A DNA stretch of 64,000 nt, taken from the NCBI GenBank assembly GCA_037044905.1, contig JBAOKB010000093.1:620001-684000 (forward strand). Reading direction: 5' to 3'. A program made the translations under genes and the position numbers. Under the pieces are notes generated by a model. That model was not told the origin of the DNA. It did no database searches and worked only from the letters and a program-made list of their open reading frames with translations. Positions 9,552 to 20,452 of this stretch are shown here, piece after piece. The stretch is from Hortaea werneckii. Its lineage: Eukaryota; Ascomycota; Dothideomycetes; Mycosphaerellales; Teratosphaeriaceae. Within the stretch, counting starts at the first letter, position 1, and every line of letters begins with the position of its first letter.

Positions 9552-11747
9552 TTAAGCCGCAGCGTTCTGGCTCTCGACTTGCGACATATCCGTGATAAGC
9601 TTGGTGATCTTACCAATGGCGATGGTCTGTCCCTGGTCTCGGAGCGTGAAACGACCCAGTTGCGGGTAGTCCTCGAAACGCTCGACGCAGACGGCACCGG
9701 CGCCGCCGATGACCTCGAGCCGGGCGATGATGTTCATGCCTTGCTTGGCGAAGCCCGGCGGCTTCTTGCTCTTCCGGTTCGTCTTGGGCTCGAGCTTGTG
9801 CAGCAGGCTGGCGAAGGTGACTTCCTCTGTTGCCGAGTGCACGTGCAGGACGCACTGGAAGCCGGCGGAGAGGATGGACTTGAGTTCGAGCAGTCGGATC
9901 TGGGCTTCGAAGGAGGTCACGCAGTGGACGGGGCGCTTTGGCGAGCAGAGCACGAATCCCGGGGAGATGTCTTCTTCTTCGGCACCCTTGATGCGCAGTC
10001 GGACCTGCTCACCGGTCATGGCGCGCTCCACTTCGTCTTCCGTCTCGCCGTAGAGGGCGGAGATGGTGATTTCTGCTCGCGAAGGCATCATCAGGTACTT
10101 GACTTCCTTCTTCAGTACACCGGCCTCAATCTTGCCCTCGACCATGGTACCCAGCTCGCGGTACTTGGCGGCAATAGGCATCATGAAGGGTGCGCCGACC
10201 TTTCGCTCGAGTGCTTGCATGCCATCCAAATATTCAAGTAGGGAGGGGTACTGGGGAGCCCAGGCGGCAGTTTCCTTGGGTACTCTGTCGCGGATACCGC
10301 ATGCTTGCTGTGCCGCAACCGGCATGAATGTCAAGTCGGTTTTGGGGTTGTATCCTAAGCCCTTAAGGAACACAGTGAGTTTGGTAGTGCACTCCTTATA
10401 TCTGTCCTCGCTCCACTCTACCGTCGGGTCGTCCATCTTGTTTACAACAACGACGAGCTTGTTGACACCCTGGGTCTTGGCCAGGACGGCGTGCTCGCGG
10501 GTTTGGCCACCCTTTTCAAATCCAGTCTCGTACTCGCCCTTACGAGCGGAGATGACCAGAACACCGACATCGGCTTGCGAGGCGCCGGAGACCATGTTGG
10601 GGACAAAGTTCTTGTGGCCTGGTGCGTCAAGGATAGAGTAGCGACGCTTCTCCGTCTCGAAGAAACCACGGCCGACTTCGACCGTCTTACCCTTGGCGCG
10701 CTCCTCCTTCGTTTGGTCAAGGGCCCATGAGAGATACCAAGATTCTCTGCCAAGGTCCTTCGCATCCTTCTTGTACTTCTCCATGGTACGCTCGTCTACC
10801 ATGCCAGTGGCGTAAAGAATGGCGCCACCGAGGGTTGACTTTCCGGCGTCGACGTGGCCCAAAAAGATGACGTTGACGTGCTCTTTGCCGTACATCTCTT
10901 CCAGGTCCTCTTCGGCAACTTCTTGGGCTTGCTCCTGTGCGACCAAGTCCGCTCGTCGTGCCTCAGCTTTCCTTTCTGCGGGCGTTGGAGTCGACCGGCC
11001 GGAGGCTGTAGGCGAGGTGTTCCCGCTAGCGGCGGTGCTCGCATCTCCAGTCTTCTCCATAGCCTTTGCGGCGGATGCCTTGGTGCCAGCAGCAGGTGCA
11101 GTCTTTTCTGAGCCCTCCTTCTTTGCGGCTGCGGCTGGTGGAGGCGATGCGATGCCCAGAGACATGACCTTAGTGCCACCAGCAGACTTCTCCACCTTGG
11201 GAGCTGCTCCAGTCTCTTGTGCACCAATGGAGAGGCTCTTAACAGGTGCAGGGCCGGTGCCATTCGCTGCTGGCGCTGGTGAAGGGGCGGCGGGCTTCGG
11301 CTGAGGAGCCGCGGTCGGCAGAGCCTCACCTCTCTTAGCAATCATGGGCGTCTGTCGCTGCTGCGGAGGAACATACGCCTGCTGTTGCTGCGGCGGTGGC
11401 TGTTGCTGTGTCTGTGGTTGCTGAAATTGCTGGCCATATTGCTGCTGGCCGTATTGCGGGAAGCCCTGTCCGTATCCTCCATATTGGCCGTACTGTGCAT
11501 AGCCGCCGCCACCATACTGCGGGAACCCACCGTACTGCTGGCCATAGCCGTACTGACCGAACTGCTGACCGGGCACGAAAGAGGCCGCGCCCGGCTGGAA
11601 GCTAGCGGCGCCGGGAGTGAAGGTGCTGAAGCCGGGCGGGCCCTGCTGCTGTGGTGGTGGCTGCTGCATGTTCATCTGCTGGGTCTGCTGGGCGAGCTGG
11701 TCGGCCTCGGCCTCCCAGTCATCCGCGCCGCCGTTCGGGTTGGCCAT
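9552..11747 (-). CDS. SUP35: translation termination factor eRF3 (Sup35)
   Basis: GTPase that binds eRF1 at stop codons and drives peptide release in the cytosol. Intact 731-codon frame without introns, ATG at 11747. Residues 1 to about 132 form a prion-like region rich in Q, G, Y and N, with repeated QYGGY/QQYG units; residues about 135-280 are the A/P/K/E-rich middle region. The GTPase domain follows: P-loop GHVDAGKST at about 297-305, DAPGHKNF at 374-381 and NKMD at 436-439, then the EF-Tu-like domains II and III that bind eRF1. It diverges from YRB30 across 621 bp. It is one of only two intact genes in the left 28 kb, which matters for judging whether the frame breaks around it are sequence errors. 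Confidence 0.97.
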   Translation of the reverse strand: MANPNGGADDWEAEADQLAQQTQQMNMQQPPPQQQGPPGFSTFTPGAASFQPGAASFVPGQQFGQYGYGQQYGGFPQYGGGGYAQYGQYGGYGQGFPQYGQQQYGQQFQQPQTQQQPPPQQQQAYVPPQQRQTPMIAKRGEALPTAAPQPKPAAPSPAPAANGTGPAPVKSLSIGAQETGAAPKVEKSAGGTKVMSLGIASPPPAAAAKKEGSEKTAPAAGTKASAAKAMEKTGDASTAASGNTSPTASGRSTPTPAERKAEARRADLVAQEQAQEVAEEDLEEMYGKEHVNVIFLGHVDAGKSTLGGAILYATGMVDERTMEKYKKDAKDLGRESWYLSWALDQTKEERAKGKTVEVGRGFFETEKRRYSILDAPGHKNFVPNMVSGASQADVGVLVISARKGEYETGFEKGGQTREHAVLAKTQGVNKLVVVVNKMDDPTVEWSEDRYKECTTKLTVFLKGLGYNPKTDLTFMPVAAQQACGIRDRVPKETAAWAPQYPSLLEYLDGMQALERKVGAPFMMPIAAKYRELGTMVEGKIEAGVLKKEVKYLMMPSRAEITISALYGETEDEVERAMTGEQVRLRIKGAEEEDISPGFVLCSPKRPVHCVTSFEAQIRLLELKSILSAGFQCVLHVHSATEEVTFASLLHKLEPKTNRKSKKPPGFAKQGMNIIARLEVIGGAGAVCVERFEDYPQLGRFTLRDQGQTIAIGKITKLITDMSQVESQNAAA

Positions 11748-12368
11748 GGCGGAGAAGCGGTGTCGGTGAGAGAGTGGGCGGAGCGGGTAGGAGTCACTCG
11801 GCGTCGCACGAATTTAAGGCACCGACGGCCGCAACGTGCGAGTGTCGGCGGGAGAATATGCGGGACCGCAACGTACGGAAAGCAGTGATAGATGGCGCCT
11901 GAGTAGCGGAGGAGGGGCCCAGGAGCAGAGGTGCGAGTATAAAGGCGGCGCCAGGTGAAGCGGGCGAATTGGTTGCACTCGACTTTTGAATGTTCGGGCA
12001 CCAAAATCGAACACAGAACATGGAGGGGCCCGGCGCGGTGGGGTGTGGCGCACCCGGTGGCTCGTGCCGCACGTGAAAGCGCGTCAAGGTGGCGCGCGGT
12101 GGCCTACTGTTCCATCCTTCTTCTTACATGAGAAATACATGGTCTTCTACTAACCACTGGCGCCATCTGAGCAACCCCCCCGCGCAAAGTTGCAGCATTC
12201 GCACCAACATCACAACGATGCCCAACGTCATCATCATCACCACCAACAGCACCCGCCACCATCATCTCTGCCCAGCTGGCTGACTCACCGACGTCTTGAT
12301 TCATCGTGAACAGCAACATCGTCGTCATCGCCTGAGCTGGACTAGACTTGGTCGCCAGCCTCTCAACA
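11748..12368. promoter_or_regulatory. shared divergent promoter of SUP35 and YRB30
   Basis: 621 bp between two diverging start codons. GC-rich next to SUP35, with CACC/CATC-rich pyrimidine tracts toward YRB30 (12200-12300), typical of fungal 5' UTRs. No specific operator recognised; the promoter role is inferred from geometry. Confidence 0.5.
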
Positions 12369-14560
12369 TGGATGCCTTCCTGAAAGCCGTGACGGCCCAG
12401 ACCTTCAACTTCGCCATTCGCTCCGGTATCACCATCACCAGCACTTATGCCATCAAGCAATGCAGCCGTTGCTCCGGGAATCTCCCAAATCCAAGGCTCA
12501 CGCGGAGCTTCAGGCTCTTCAAATCCGTCTGGAGTCGAAGATCCGCATCATTAGCCCTGCCATCGACATGATCGAGCTCATCTCTGCGCGAGGCAACACT
12601 AGTCTGGAGTCCGCAGTCAACCTGACCAAGGAGATTCGATACGAGATTCAACGTCTTGGAACCCGATTAGGCGAAGCTGCCGAGGAGGAGAAGCTCATCC
12701 GACGAGGGAGTAGCAGAGCCAAGGGCAGGGACGAATGTGAAGATGAGTTCAAAGCCATCATCGCCGATATCAAGGCCCTGTTGGAGAGAGTGGAGACGCC
12801 ATTCCGCTCATCAATCTTGCGATTACTACTTCCGGTGTGAATCTTTCGACCAAGCTTTCTGGCACCATCAGTCCAAGTCGATTGCTGCAAGCGTCCACCT
12901 TCCTTACCGCAGCCGATAGCAAGTTTACGGCCGAGCCAAACGGGAGGCAGCAGGTTGGCCCGACATGGACTGTGAGTCTCTACATGCTCTTTGCAGGCCA
13001 TGCAAACCGCATGGCGAGCGAGGATGCGAAGATACGAGAGACTACTTGGAAAGAGGTCATTCACAAGGCGCGCATAAAGCTTGTGAGAGTCCCTCTGGAC
13101 CAGCTGTACAGCTTGCCTGGTGAGCAATCACAGTCTATAAGTAACGGACTGCCCTCGAAAGATACTGAGACCATGCGAGGCGACGGCAAAGGCGGCAGAA
13201 TATGCCTATCAGCTTCTCCTCATCGAAGACTTGGACGATGACCGTGTGCATACCTTCGACGATGATGAACCCCAACCTGGCCCGTTTGAGGATGTGGCGC
13301 AGGCAGGTATTCGCGATCTAGTGCCTATCCACGAAGCAAGCAAAATTTTCTACGCCGACACAGGTAAGATATTAGGAATGGTGGGGATAGTGAAGTCAAC
13401 AGTCCAGTGCTGCTGTTGAAGAGAGACGTCCATGCCCAGCCGCCAAGGCGAATGCTTAGGCGAGAAGATGTGGAGCCTGTTCTAGACGACGACAGCTACT
13501 TTGGCAGCCCTACCTCTGCATCGAGTAACGGTGTGGATGTACAGAGGGAAATTGATGCGCAGTTTGAGCGGGAGAGCAACGCAGGCACCCCTATGAAAGA
13601 AATACAAGGCGTTGCCACACAGACGCAGAGGGCGCAAGAGCCATGGAGACTTCCAGCGGACTTGGATCCAGAATGGATGGCGCTAGAGGTCTTCACTGAA
13701 GAGAGTGAAGACGAAGGTGAGGATTTGGAGCCTAGCACACCACCCTACTCCCACCGTCCAACACCATCAGGCCCAGAAGCCTCAACAGAACCTCTTACTG
13801 GCGCATTCTCAAAGCTCCATCTCCGCTCCTCTGTCTCCGCTTCTCCCGCTGGTACCCCACCACCAGCCACTACACAACGACAACTCACCAACTCTACTTC
13901 GCCACAAAATCATCCTGGCCCCCGATTAAAGACCTCACTCTCCCTGCTCGAAATGTTGATCAAGCTCACTGCACTCCAGCAGTTTCGACAGGATTCCCAC
14001 CTCTCCATCGAAGACGAGCTACTAAACTTCTTCCTCGAAGACTCCGCCACAGCCGGCGCCGGCTTCGACAAGTCCCAGCGTCAGCGCATAAGGAAAACCG
14101 CAGTGGAGAGAGTCGGCTTCGATCCTTACGACGAGAGCCCTGTGAAGCGGCGCGGCGAAGAATACGTCTCTCACCCCCGCGGCATGGCCTCGCCACGTCC
14201 ATCGCTAGGCATAGCGCCGAAGCTCGAGCCGGAAGCCCGTGCTCAGGATTTGCCCTACGATGAAGCCTACGAGTACGATGACCGCGAAGATGGCATGGCG
14301 CCGACCTCGCCTTCGCCTATGCCGCCGCTGAATTTGCTGCGACAGACGCCTTCAAGGAGCTCCACGCCGGCTGGTCTGACCGAGAAGAGAGGCGGTAATA
14401 CAGCACAAGCCTCAGACGGCCGAGCTCGTTGCAAACGCCGCCCAGTACGGCTAGGACCCGTTCGGGGATGGCGAAGGCAGAAGGTCAGCGGTCGAAGGTG
14501 AAAAGCCCTTTGGGGAAGGAGGATGAGCAAGCGCATGACGATAACGAGGAGGCCTCTTAA
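12369..14560 (+). CDS. YRB30: RanGTP-binding protein (Yrb30 family), frame broken
   Basis: The family binds RanGTP and acts in nucleocytoplasmic transport. ATG 12369 opens MDAFLKAVTAQTFNFAIRSG, the conserved family start, followed by ISARGNTSLESAVNLTKEIR, LYMLFAGHANRM, DQLYSLPG and AYQLLLIEDLDDDRVHTFDD (read across frames). Introns: 13120-13179 (GTGAGC) and one near 13364-13402 (GTAAGA, only about 39 nt). Single-base breaks lie near 12470, 12801, 13188 (an extra A in a run), 14397 and 14455-14470 (an extra G). Bridging them gives a continuous protein ending DEQAHDDNEEAS with TAA at 14558-14560. One TAG near 14450 remains unexplained. Both insertions and deletions occur, mostly at homopolymers. 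A housekeeping gene in this state argues for draft-sequence errors or an extra, decaying copy. Confidence 0.82.
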
Positions 14561-14887
14561 GCAGGGTCATGAGAGCCTGTGACCTTGAAAGGAAGAGTTT
14601 ATTCCATGGTTTATCAGGCGATGAAAAAGACACGACCCCTCGGTGTCGACATTGGAGCATTTCGCGAGGCATTGCAAGGCGTTTTTCACATGAGCAAGCG
14701 AGTAAGATGGTTTACAATACCCCTATAGCGATCGCAAAATGAGCATTTACATGATGATGAAGAGAAGCAGACCCCTTCGAAGCCATTTCTCTCCCCTTCC
14801 CCACCCCCTTTCTCTTCCCTCCAAAAAAGGGATTGTAGAATCCATTTGAACAACAATCCCAAAAAAAAGTCAACTTCAACAAAAACC
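14561..14887. other. intergenic, between convergent genes
   Basis: 327 bp between YRB30 and the methyltransferase 3' ends; pyrimidine-rich, with an A8 run near 14859-14866. Nothing else seen. Confidence 0.5.
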
Positions 14888-15933
14888 TCATCCCCCCGCC
14901 TTCCTCCCAGTAACCACATGCATATCCCACCTACAATACCACTGACCCGCCTCCCTCATCTCCCCCCGACACTTCTCCACCAACCCCTCCACCTCGCCCT
15001 CACTCTTCCCCGCATCAGGATGTACTCGCGCACAGTACCTCGCCAACACAACCATCGCCCCAATCTCAACCCGCGTCGCCACCTCCCGCATGCCCTCCAC
15101 CTCCGCCCGATCCGAGGAAAATAAATACCGCTCTACGTCCGCGAACCCGGCTTCGGTCACCGTTTGCGGTAGTCCCAGCACGTCTGCCGTGAGGACTTTG
15201 CTTTCTTGTTCGTTGAGCGTGCGGATCGCGTATTGCGCGACTTCGCGGGAGGCGGACGGGATAGGGGGTCTGGGGTGTGGATTGCATGAATTGGAGTTCG
15301 GCGAAGGTGCCTCGTGCCATTGGATCCAGCCTCCCGGTTTGAGCAGCGCGAGGATGTGGTGGCGGCGTGAAGCCAGTCGGTGGCTTTGAGGCCGCAGACT
15401 CTGATGGTTGCAGGGGGAGGTTGGTCAGCTTGCTCTACCCTTTTTTGCCTTTTTTCTCTTTTTTTTTTCTTGGCTTCTTGTTTTTTGGGGGTTTTAAGAA
15501 TTGGTGGGGAGAGTGCCTGTGGAGAAGAAGAGGGGGGTTGGAGGGAGGGGAGAAACCTACAAGAGTCGTACGTGCACTACATCATACTTCCCCTTGTCCT
15601 CTTCCGCAGGCGGCTTCAGGATATCCAGGAACCCGGAAACCGATCCCTTTCCGCTCTGGTTCTGGAGGGAATGGCTCCGGCGATAAGTCAAAACCGGTAT
15701 ATTTCCATCCTGGGCACGGTTGGGAACTGGCTGCAAGGCTCCGAAGCCAGATCCCCGTCCCCTGTCGCCACTTCTGCGATATGCGCGTCGGCGGGCAGGG
15801 TGGCGGCGATGCGGGGATGGAGGTGGAAACCGGTGCTTTTGATGTAGAGGTCGTGTTGGAGGTTCAGGCGTTGGCTTTCTTCTTGGTCCCGGGTTAGGCC
15901 GGTGTAGGTATCTTGTCCTTGGTTGGAGGCCAT
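14888..15933 (-). CDS. SAM-dependent methyltransferase, frame broken
   Basis: Class I (Rossmann) methyltransferase of the fungal UMTA-like group, often found near secondary-metabolite genes; the substrate is unknown. ATG at 15933; the head LNLQHDLYIKSTGFHLHPRI precedes the SAM-binding motif VATGTGIWLRSL and the acidic strand YTGFDLSPEPFPPE. Then DKGKYDVVHVRLL, HHILALLKPGGWIQWHE and the C-terminal half from AQYAIRTLNEQESK to TGRKAGG. An intron starts at the GTAGGT after VRLL (about 15560 downward), and the purine-rich minus strand around 15420-15530 (T-rich on the plus strand) is intronic. Frame changes: an extra G in the SAM motif (near 15760), one near 15645 and one near 15355. Same indel pattern as its neighbours. 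An isolated methyltransferase, with no NRPS or PKS seen near it. Confidence 0.75.
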
Positions 15934-16572
15934 TGCGTCTTTTTCTAGGGTCGTAGTAGGTAAGGTTTGGCAAGCTTGTCAGGTTGACCTTTGACGTGCT
16001 ATGTTTCCAGAAATCAACGTAGAGTTATGAGGTCAATGCGAAGTCGTCTCAAAGGTGACATGCAAGCTCTCAAACGTTTCTGATGCAATTGTCCTTTGTT
16101 GAAGAGGTCAGAGGCTTGTCTTCGACTTCCATCAATGCCGCATCACTCTCAGCTTACCTTACCACATACTTGATTACGCCTTATCGCGTGTAGATAGTAA
16201 TGCCCCAAAGCTTAAGCAAATGCATTTATTCCAAGTTCTTACGGCAGCTTATGAGAGCTGATCAATTCAAAAGCCACCCCACCCCAGTGATGTAGTCAAA
16301 ATGCCGCAGATATCCGCAACGGGGAGAAAAACCTTACGAAATCGACATCGTCATGCCTGTGATCAGCATTCTCTGCAATGGCGAAGTTGACGGTGAATCT
16401 GCCCAATGTAGATCCGCCCTACATTCGATAGCTACCTAGGTAGATCTATGGCATTGATCTTTCCTGATTCGGAAAAACCAGATCCCGATGTACCCCGCAG
16501 TATTACCTAGCTAGGTAGGTACTGTTGAGCTTCCCGTTCACAACACGTTGGATCTCCATCGGTCAGTACGTA

Positions 16573-16600
16573 GTAGGTAGGTAGGTAGGTAGGTAGGTAA
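16573..16600. repeat. GGTA microsatellite
   Basis: Six uninterrupted GGTA units, with a GTA start, in an intergenic stretch that is also rich in CCTAGGTAG-like sequence (16433-16442 and 16505-16520). Confidence 0.95.
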
Positions 16601-16849
16601 GCTTCTGGGGCGAGTCGACGTGGTGGTGAGGTTATTGTTGCTGCCAGTAAGTAGCGCCACAGCTCGCGGTGGAAGTGAAATACCATCACCCGAGATGGCA
16701 GGCGCGTGGGATGATGAATGCTTGGAGATTTTTTTTTTAACCTGCTCCTGCCGCATTCGCCTCTCCCAAGAGACTTGAAAGGTAAGTATCTCACAATGTA
16801 ATCAATGCAAGCAAGGTCTGGTAGTTGTAGCATTCCAAAAAATAAAATA

Positions 16850-16877
16850 AAAATTGAAAATTGAAAATTGAAAATTG
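16850..16877. repeat. AAAATTG tandem repeat
   Basis: Four perfect 7-bp units in tandem, followed by a partial fifth (AAAAG). Intergenic. Confidence 0.95.
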
Positions 16878-17295
16878 AAAAGAGCAATCTTCCCCACTTC
16901 CCTCATTCTCATATCTTGAATTCGTGCTCGTGGTATCATTCTATCGTCTAAATCGTCTAATCTGGAACCTCTCGCCATGCTTTTCCTTCTCTCGGACTTG
17001 ATTCTCACCAAACCCCCATCACCAAAAATGCGGTTACTCCTACCTCCCTCCCCCAATCATTCACTCCCTTTCATCCTGCTAGAAAGCCGAGAATCCAATA
17101 TCATCCCTCCTTCTCGCCATTATCTGCCCGTCAAAAAAATAATAGTCAGTACGACGATTCTCCCATTTCCCTCCCTCCCCCCGCTTCGCTAACTCGCAAC
17201 CAGCGTCTGCCACACCGCCTAAGCGGGAGTAGCAGCGTGCAGTGCGGTTCTGCAGGAGCGAGCAGTAGACAACACCTTAGAGGCGGGGTTCCAAA

Positions 17296-18164
17296 CTATA
17301 CCTTCGCATGAAGCCGCTGCGCTTCCTTGGCTTTCTTACTGCCAATCTGCACGTCCCGCGCCGGACCTTTCCGGTCTGCGATGTCGGCCGGGGAGGTGAT
17401 AGTGCGCTTGAGTTGGGCTTGCTCCTCGCGGTCGAGGCTCTTGTCGTCGCCGCAGCGGCGTTGTCGGGATTCCGGGGTCTCGATCAGGTGGGCCTGTTCG
17501 GGTTCCGAGGAGGAAAACGTGTAGGTGCGGAATTCTGTGTTGGCCCACCCTGTGCCGGCGAAGCGGTCGCTGCCGGACCAGTCTTCGGTAAAGTAATGGA
17601 GGAAGCCGCCTGGGAAGGGGTGAGTAGGCCATATAAGAGGTTTTAAGGAGGGGAGTGTTGCGAGCAAGAGGTGCACGGAGGCTTACCGTGAGTAACGACG
17701 ACGATGTCCTTCTCCGGCCGATTCATCAGCCATAGCCTAGCTGCGCGTGCTCGTGCTTCGATGGACCTGGCGTTGGCTGCCCATTGCATCTTCTTGCTGT
17801 TCCACCCCGGCTGCACGAGGCCGAGATCGACGGGCTTGCCGTCAAACTCCCTGGCCAGGTCTTCCGATGAACTGCCAGTATCGCACGGCAGATCGCTCGT
17901 CTCTTGCAGCTCGGGCATGGCTATCACATTGAGGGACTTCCGGTCCAGATCCGAGCCGAAGCCGAGCAGAGCAGTATACACCGTCCTCCTTATGGGCGAA
18001 GCAACCACTGCATCAATCTTGTCATGGTAGGGGAACGACCTCGCGAGGTCTCGGCATTGTTCTTCGCCATAAGGAGTAAGCAGCGGGTCACGTATCGAGT
18101 GGTTGGCTACACTGAGGTTGTGGTAGCCCTGTGCATGGCGGACACAATGGATCCGCGGTGTCAT
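17296..18164 (-). CDS. histidine phosphatase (phosphoglycerate mutase-like) family protein
   Basis: Family: phosphoesterases that transfer phosphate to a catalytic histidine; fungal members of this type are mostly uncharacterised. ATG at 18164 (MTPRIHCVRHAQGYHN) puts the RHxxGxHN catalytic motif at residues 9-16. ASPIRRTVYTALLGF supplies the second arginine and VVVTHG the late histidine (about residue 160). Exons 17687-18164 and 17296-17609, with a GTAAGC/CAG intron of 77 nt; 263 aa, intact. The frame stays open upstream to 18350 but without an ATG, so the short start is preferred. The tail (ETPESRQRRCGDDKSLDRE onward) is charged and probably disordered. Confidence 0.88.
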
Positions 18165-20452
18165 GGGTGCTGGTGGTGCGGCGAGGATTTCGAAGCTGTC
18201 GACCGAGCGTGGGGTGGTGGTGGTGGTGGTGGATTCTTTGCTTTTCTTGCGTCGGAAGGAGCGGTCGTTGTGGACCAGACGGCGAGAGTGTCGAAAGGAG
18301 CGTGAGATCTCGTGGAGCAAGAGCTTAAGAAGGCCGATGAGTCCAGCCACTTTCCTTTAGGCGGAGAAGAGGACGGGGTATTTGGTCGGTGCAGTAGTGA
18401 ATGCTGTATAGGGATGATTACTAGTAGGTAGGGCACTGCGGGCTCCAGTCTAGGTCTAGTAGATCGCGATGAACAAAGGGATCAGTGTGTAGGTGTGTTT
18501 GAGGATGGTATGGGTGTGTAACATGATGATCTCAACTCCTACCTTGATACCGTTTGGGTACCTCTCGAAGGGGCAGAGCGGCCGGTATTGGCTAAGACTA
18601 CCACTGCTCAAGCTTGTCCTGCACCACCAGCAATCGCGTCTTCCTCCCAAGAATACTACTACTAGTAGGTAATGATAATAATGGGGTCGCGCCTTCCCGC
18701 CAACGGTGACGCCGGCTGGAATTCCTGACATTGGGATGGAGCAGCCGCGCGTTCGACGCGCCCCAATAGGCTGTCCCTATAGGCTTTGCTGGCCGTCAAC
18801 ATCGTAGACACCGCATCGGATCGTCGGATCGACTGGATTTATGAACGGACAATCGGCGCGCCGAATGTCTCGTTGGTCTGATACGGATGCGGGACTCTCG
18901 GCGAAGCCCCATCGTCCACATGGACAGCGTCTAGAATCTTTCGAGACGAGCCAACGTGCAGGTGTGTAAAGCTTGCTTCCCTTTTTAGCCAAACTTTTGC
19001 TCTTGGGGATGAGATGGGGACGCCGAAGTTCGGACGGCGACATGGTGCAAAAAGCTTGCCCTGCCGAGCCCTGCCGAGCCCTGTCTTTCTCTTCCTTCTC
19101 CTGCACCTTCCCTTTTTATCGGAGATGTGGGAAGGCCATCGTCTGTTAAAATCTCGATGTAGGTAGTAGGTGTACTCACTGTTGACACTCCAATAGATTG
19201 CCATGGCCTCATAACCGTTTACGCCTGTGAAGCTGCAAGAACTACTTCCCCTTTGGACGGCACAGTGCAATCGTATGGACAACCATTCCTGCTGCTCGGT
19301 AACCTTTGTAACCTTGCAAGCTCTCTGCATCCTCGCCGACTTGGCTTCCCGTTCTCCACTCGTCCTCCACATTCTTTCCATGGGACCAGGTAAAAGCAGC
19401 CCGGTCATTGACTGACAAGAACTCTAATTGGTGGACATGTGTCCTTCCTTGATGTCTATGAAAGATTCAAAAGAATGGCTTTCTTAACCAAGGTCTGCAT
19501 CGAACGATTGTGATGGAAAGCTCGCTGCCAAGCAACAGTTTGCATTGCTAGCTCACTTAATCCACAAGCTGTCTGATATCGTTCTGAACGATCGCAGGGT
19601 TGGCCCTTCCGCGGTGTTCTATAGCTGCCTACTCCTTTGGCGATGTCACCCAATTGACCTATGACCTAACAGGGGCGGGACGAACCATCGGTGTGTCTTC
19701 CAACGTCACTGCTCTCGTATCTCCAGTTGTTCGGGCACGTTCGCTTGGTGGGGCCAGGCGTATGTCATTGCTTATGCCGAACCCCTCGTGTGTTTGCGAG
19801 AACGAACATGTTCGATAATAATGCCACGGTCACTATCCCAATCTCGAAAGCATCCTACCTAAATAATGAGGATCAGCTCCAGCTTACAGGAGCTGTTGCA
19901 CCATCATCGCAAGGGTGTTACACGTCTGGAGCCTTATAATCCCCCATCTCTAAAACACTGACTGCGCAAGAGAAATAACAGGGCAGCGTGAACCTGAAAA
20001 CCACAAAAATGCGTGCGTTTTCGTAATATTGATCATAGCGCTTTTGCTTCCTTTTTATGCAAGCTTAGGTAAATGAGAAACATCTCTCCACGGTTGTAAA
20101 CCGAGCACTGGAACTACCGACTTCGTTCTTTACAGGTTATTATGCTAGAGTCTAAGCCAATGTATATCCTGTGGCAAGATCAGCATCAATGAGCAGTGAG
20201 AGCAGATGTGAAAATGGGTAGATCGCTGACACCCACTTGGTGTAAGGCCAAAACCACAGCATAGTGAAATCTTGGGCGGATTTTCTCCGCACTGGAACGT
20301 CACTTCCTAAATTGGCAAACGCGTCAAAGCACGCGACCACATCTAGACCGCATATTCGAGGCGATTGCTTGTTCAAGCGACGGTTGCGACCATGCTCACA
20401 GTGCCATAGAGGCTGGCGAACGATGCGCGCCTCTCCACAATAACAACACATC
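18165..20452. other. long intergenic stretch
   Basis: 2.29 kb between diverging genes. Holds a GGT run near 18213-18232, a short CCCTGCCGAG direct repeat near 19060-19083, and overlapping short frames on both strands (for example 18777-19408) without family features, codon consistency or splice logic. No gene supported. Confidence 0.55.

Larger units (their letters stand above)
15934..17295. other. intergenic with simple repeats
   Basis: 1.36 kb between the methyltransferase start and the phosphatase 3' end. Contains the palindrome TACCTAGGTA (16433-16442), a GGTA microsatellite (16573-16600) and an AAAATTG heptamer array (16850-16877). Open frames here are short and repeat-driven. No gene recognised. 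Confidence 0.6.

Noticed and set aside
9198..10241. 347-codon plus-strand frame
   Set aside because: Antisense to the conserved GTPase end of SUP35; no family features.
18165..18350. Extended N-terminus of the histidine phosphatase
   Set aside because: No ATG in the extension; the family starts right before the RHxxGxHN motif. The TTTTTT run comes from a GGT microsatellite.
18777..19408. Overlapping minus-strand frames that might form a gene
   Set aside because: No splice solution joins them and no conserved motif is visible.
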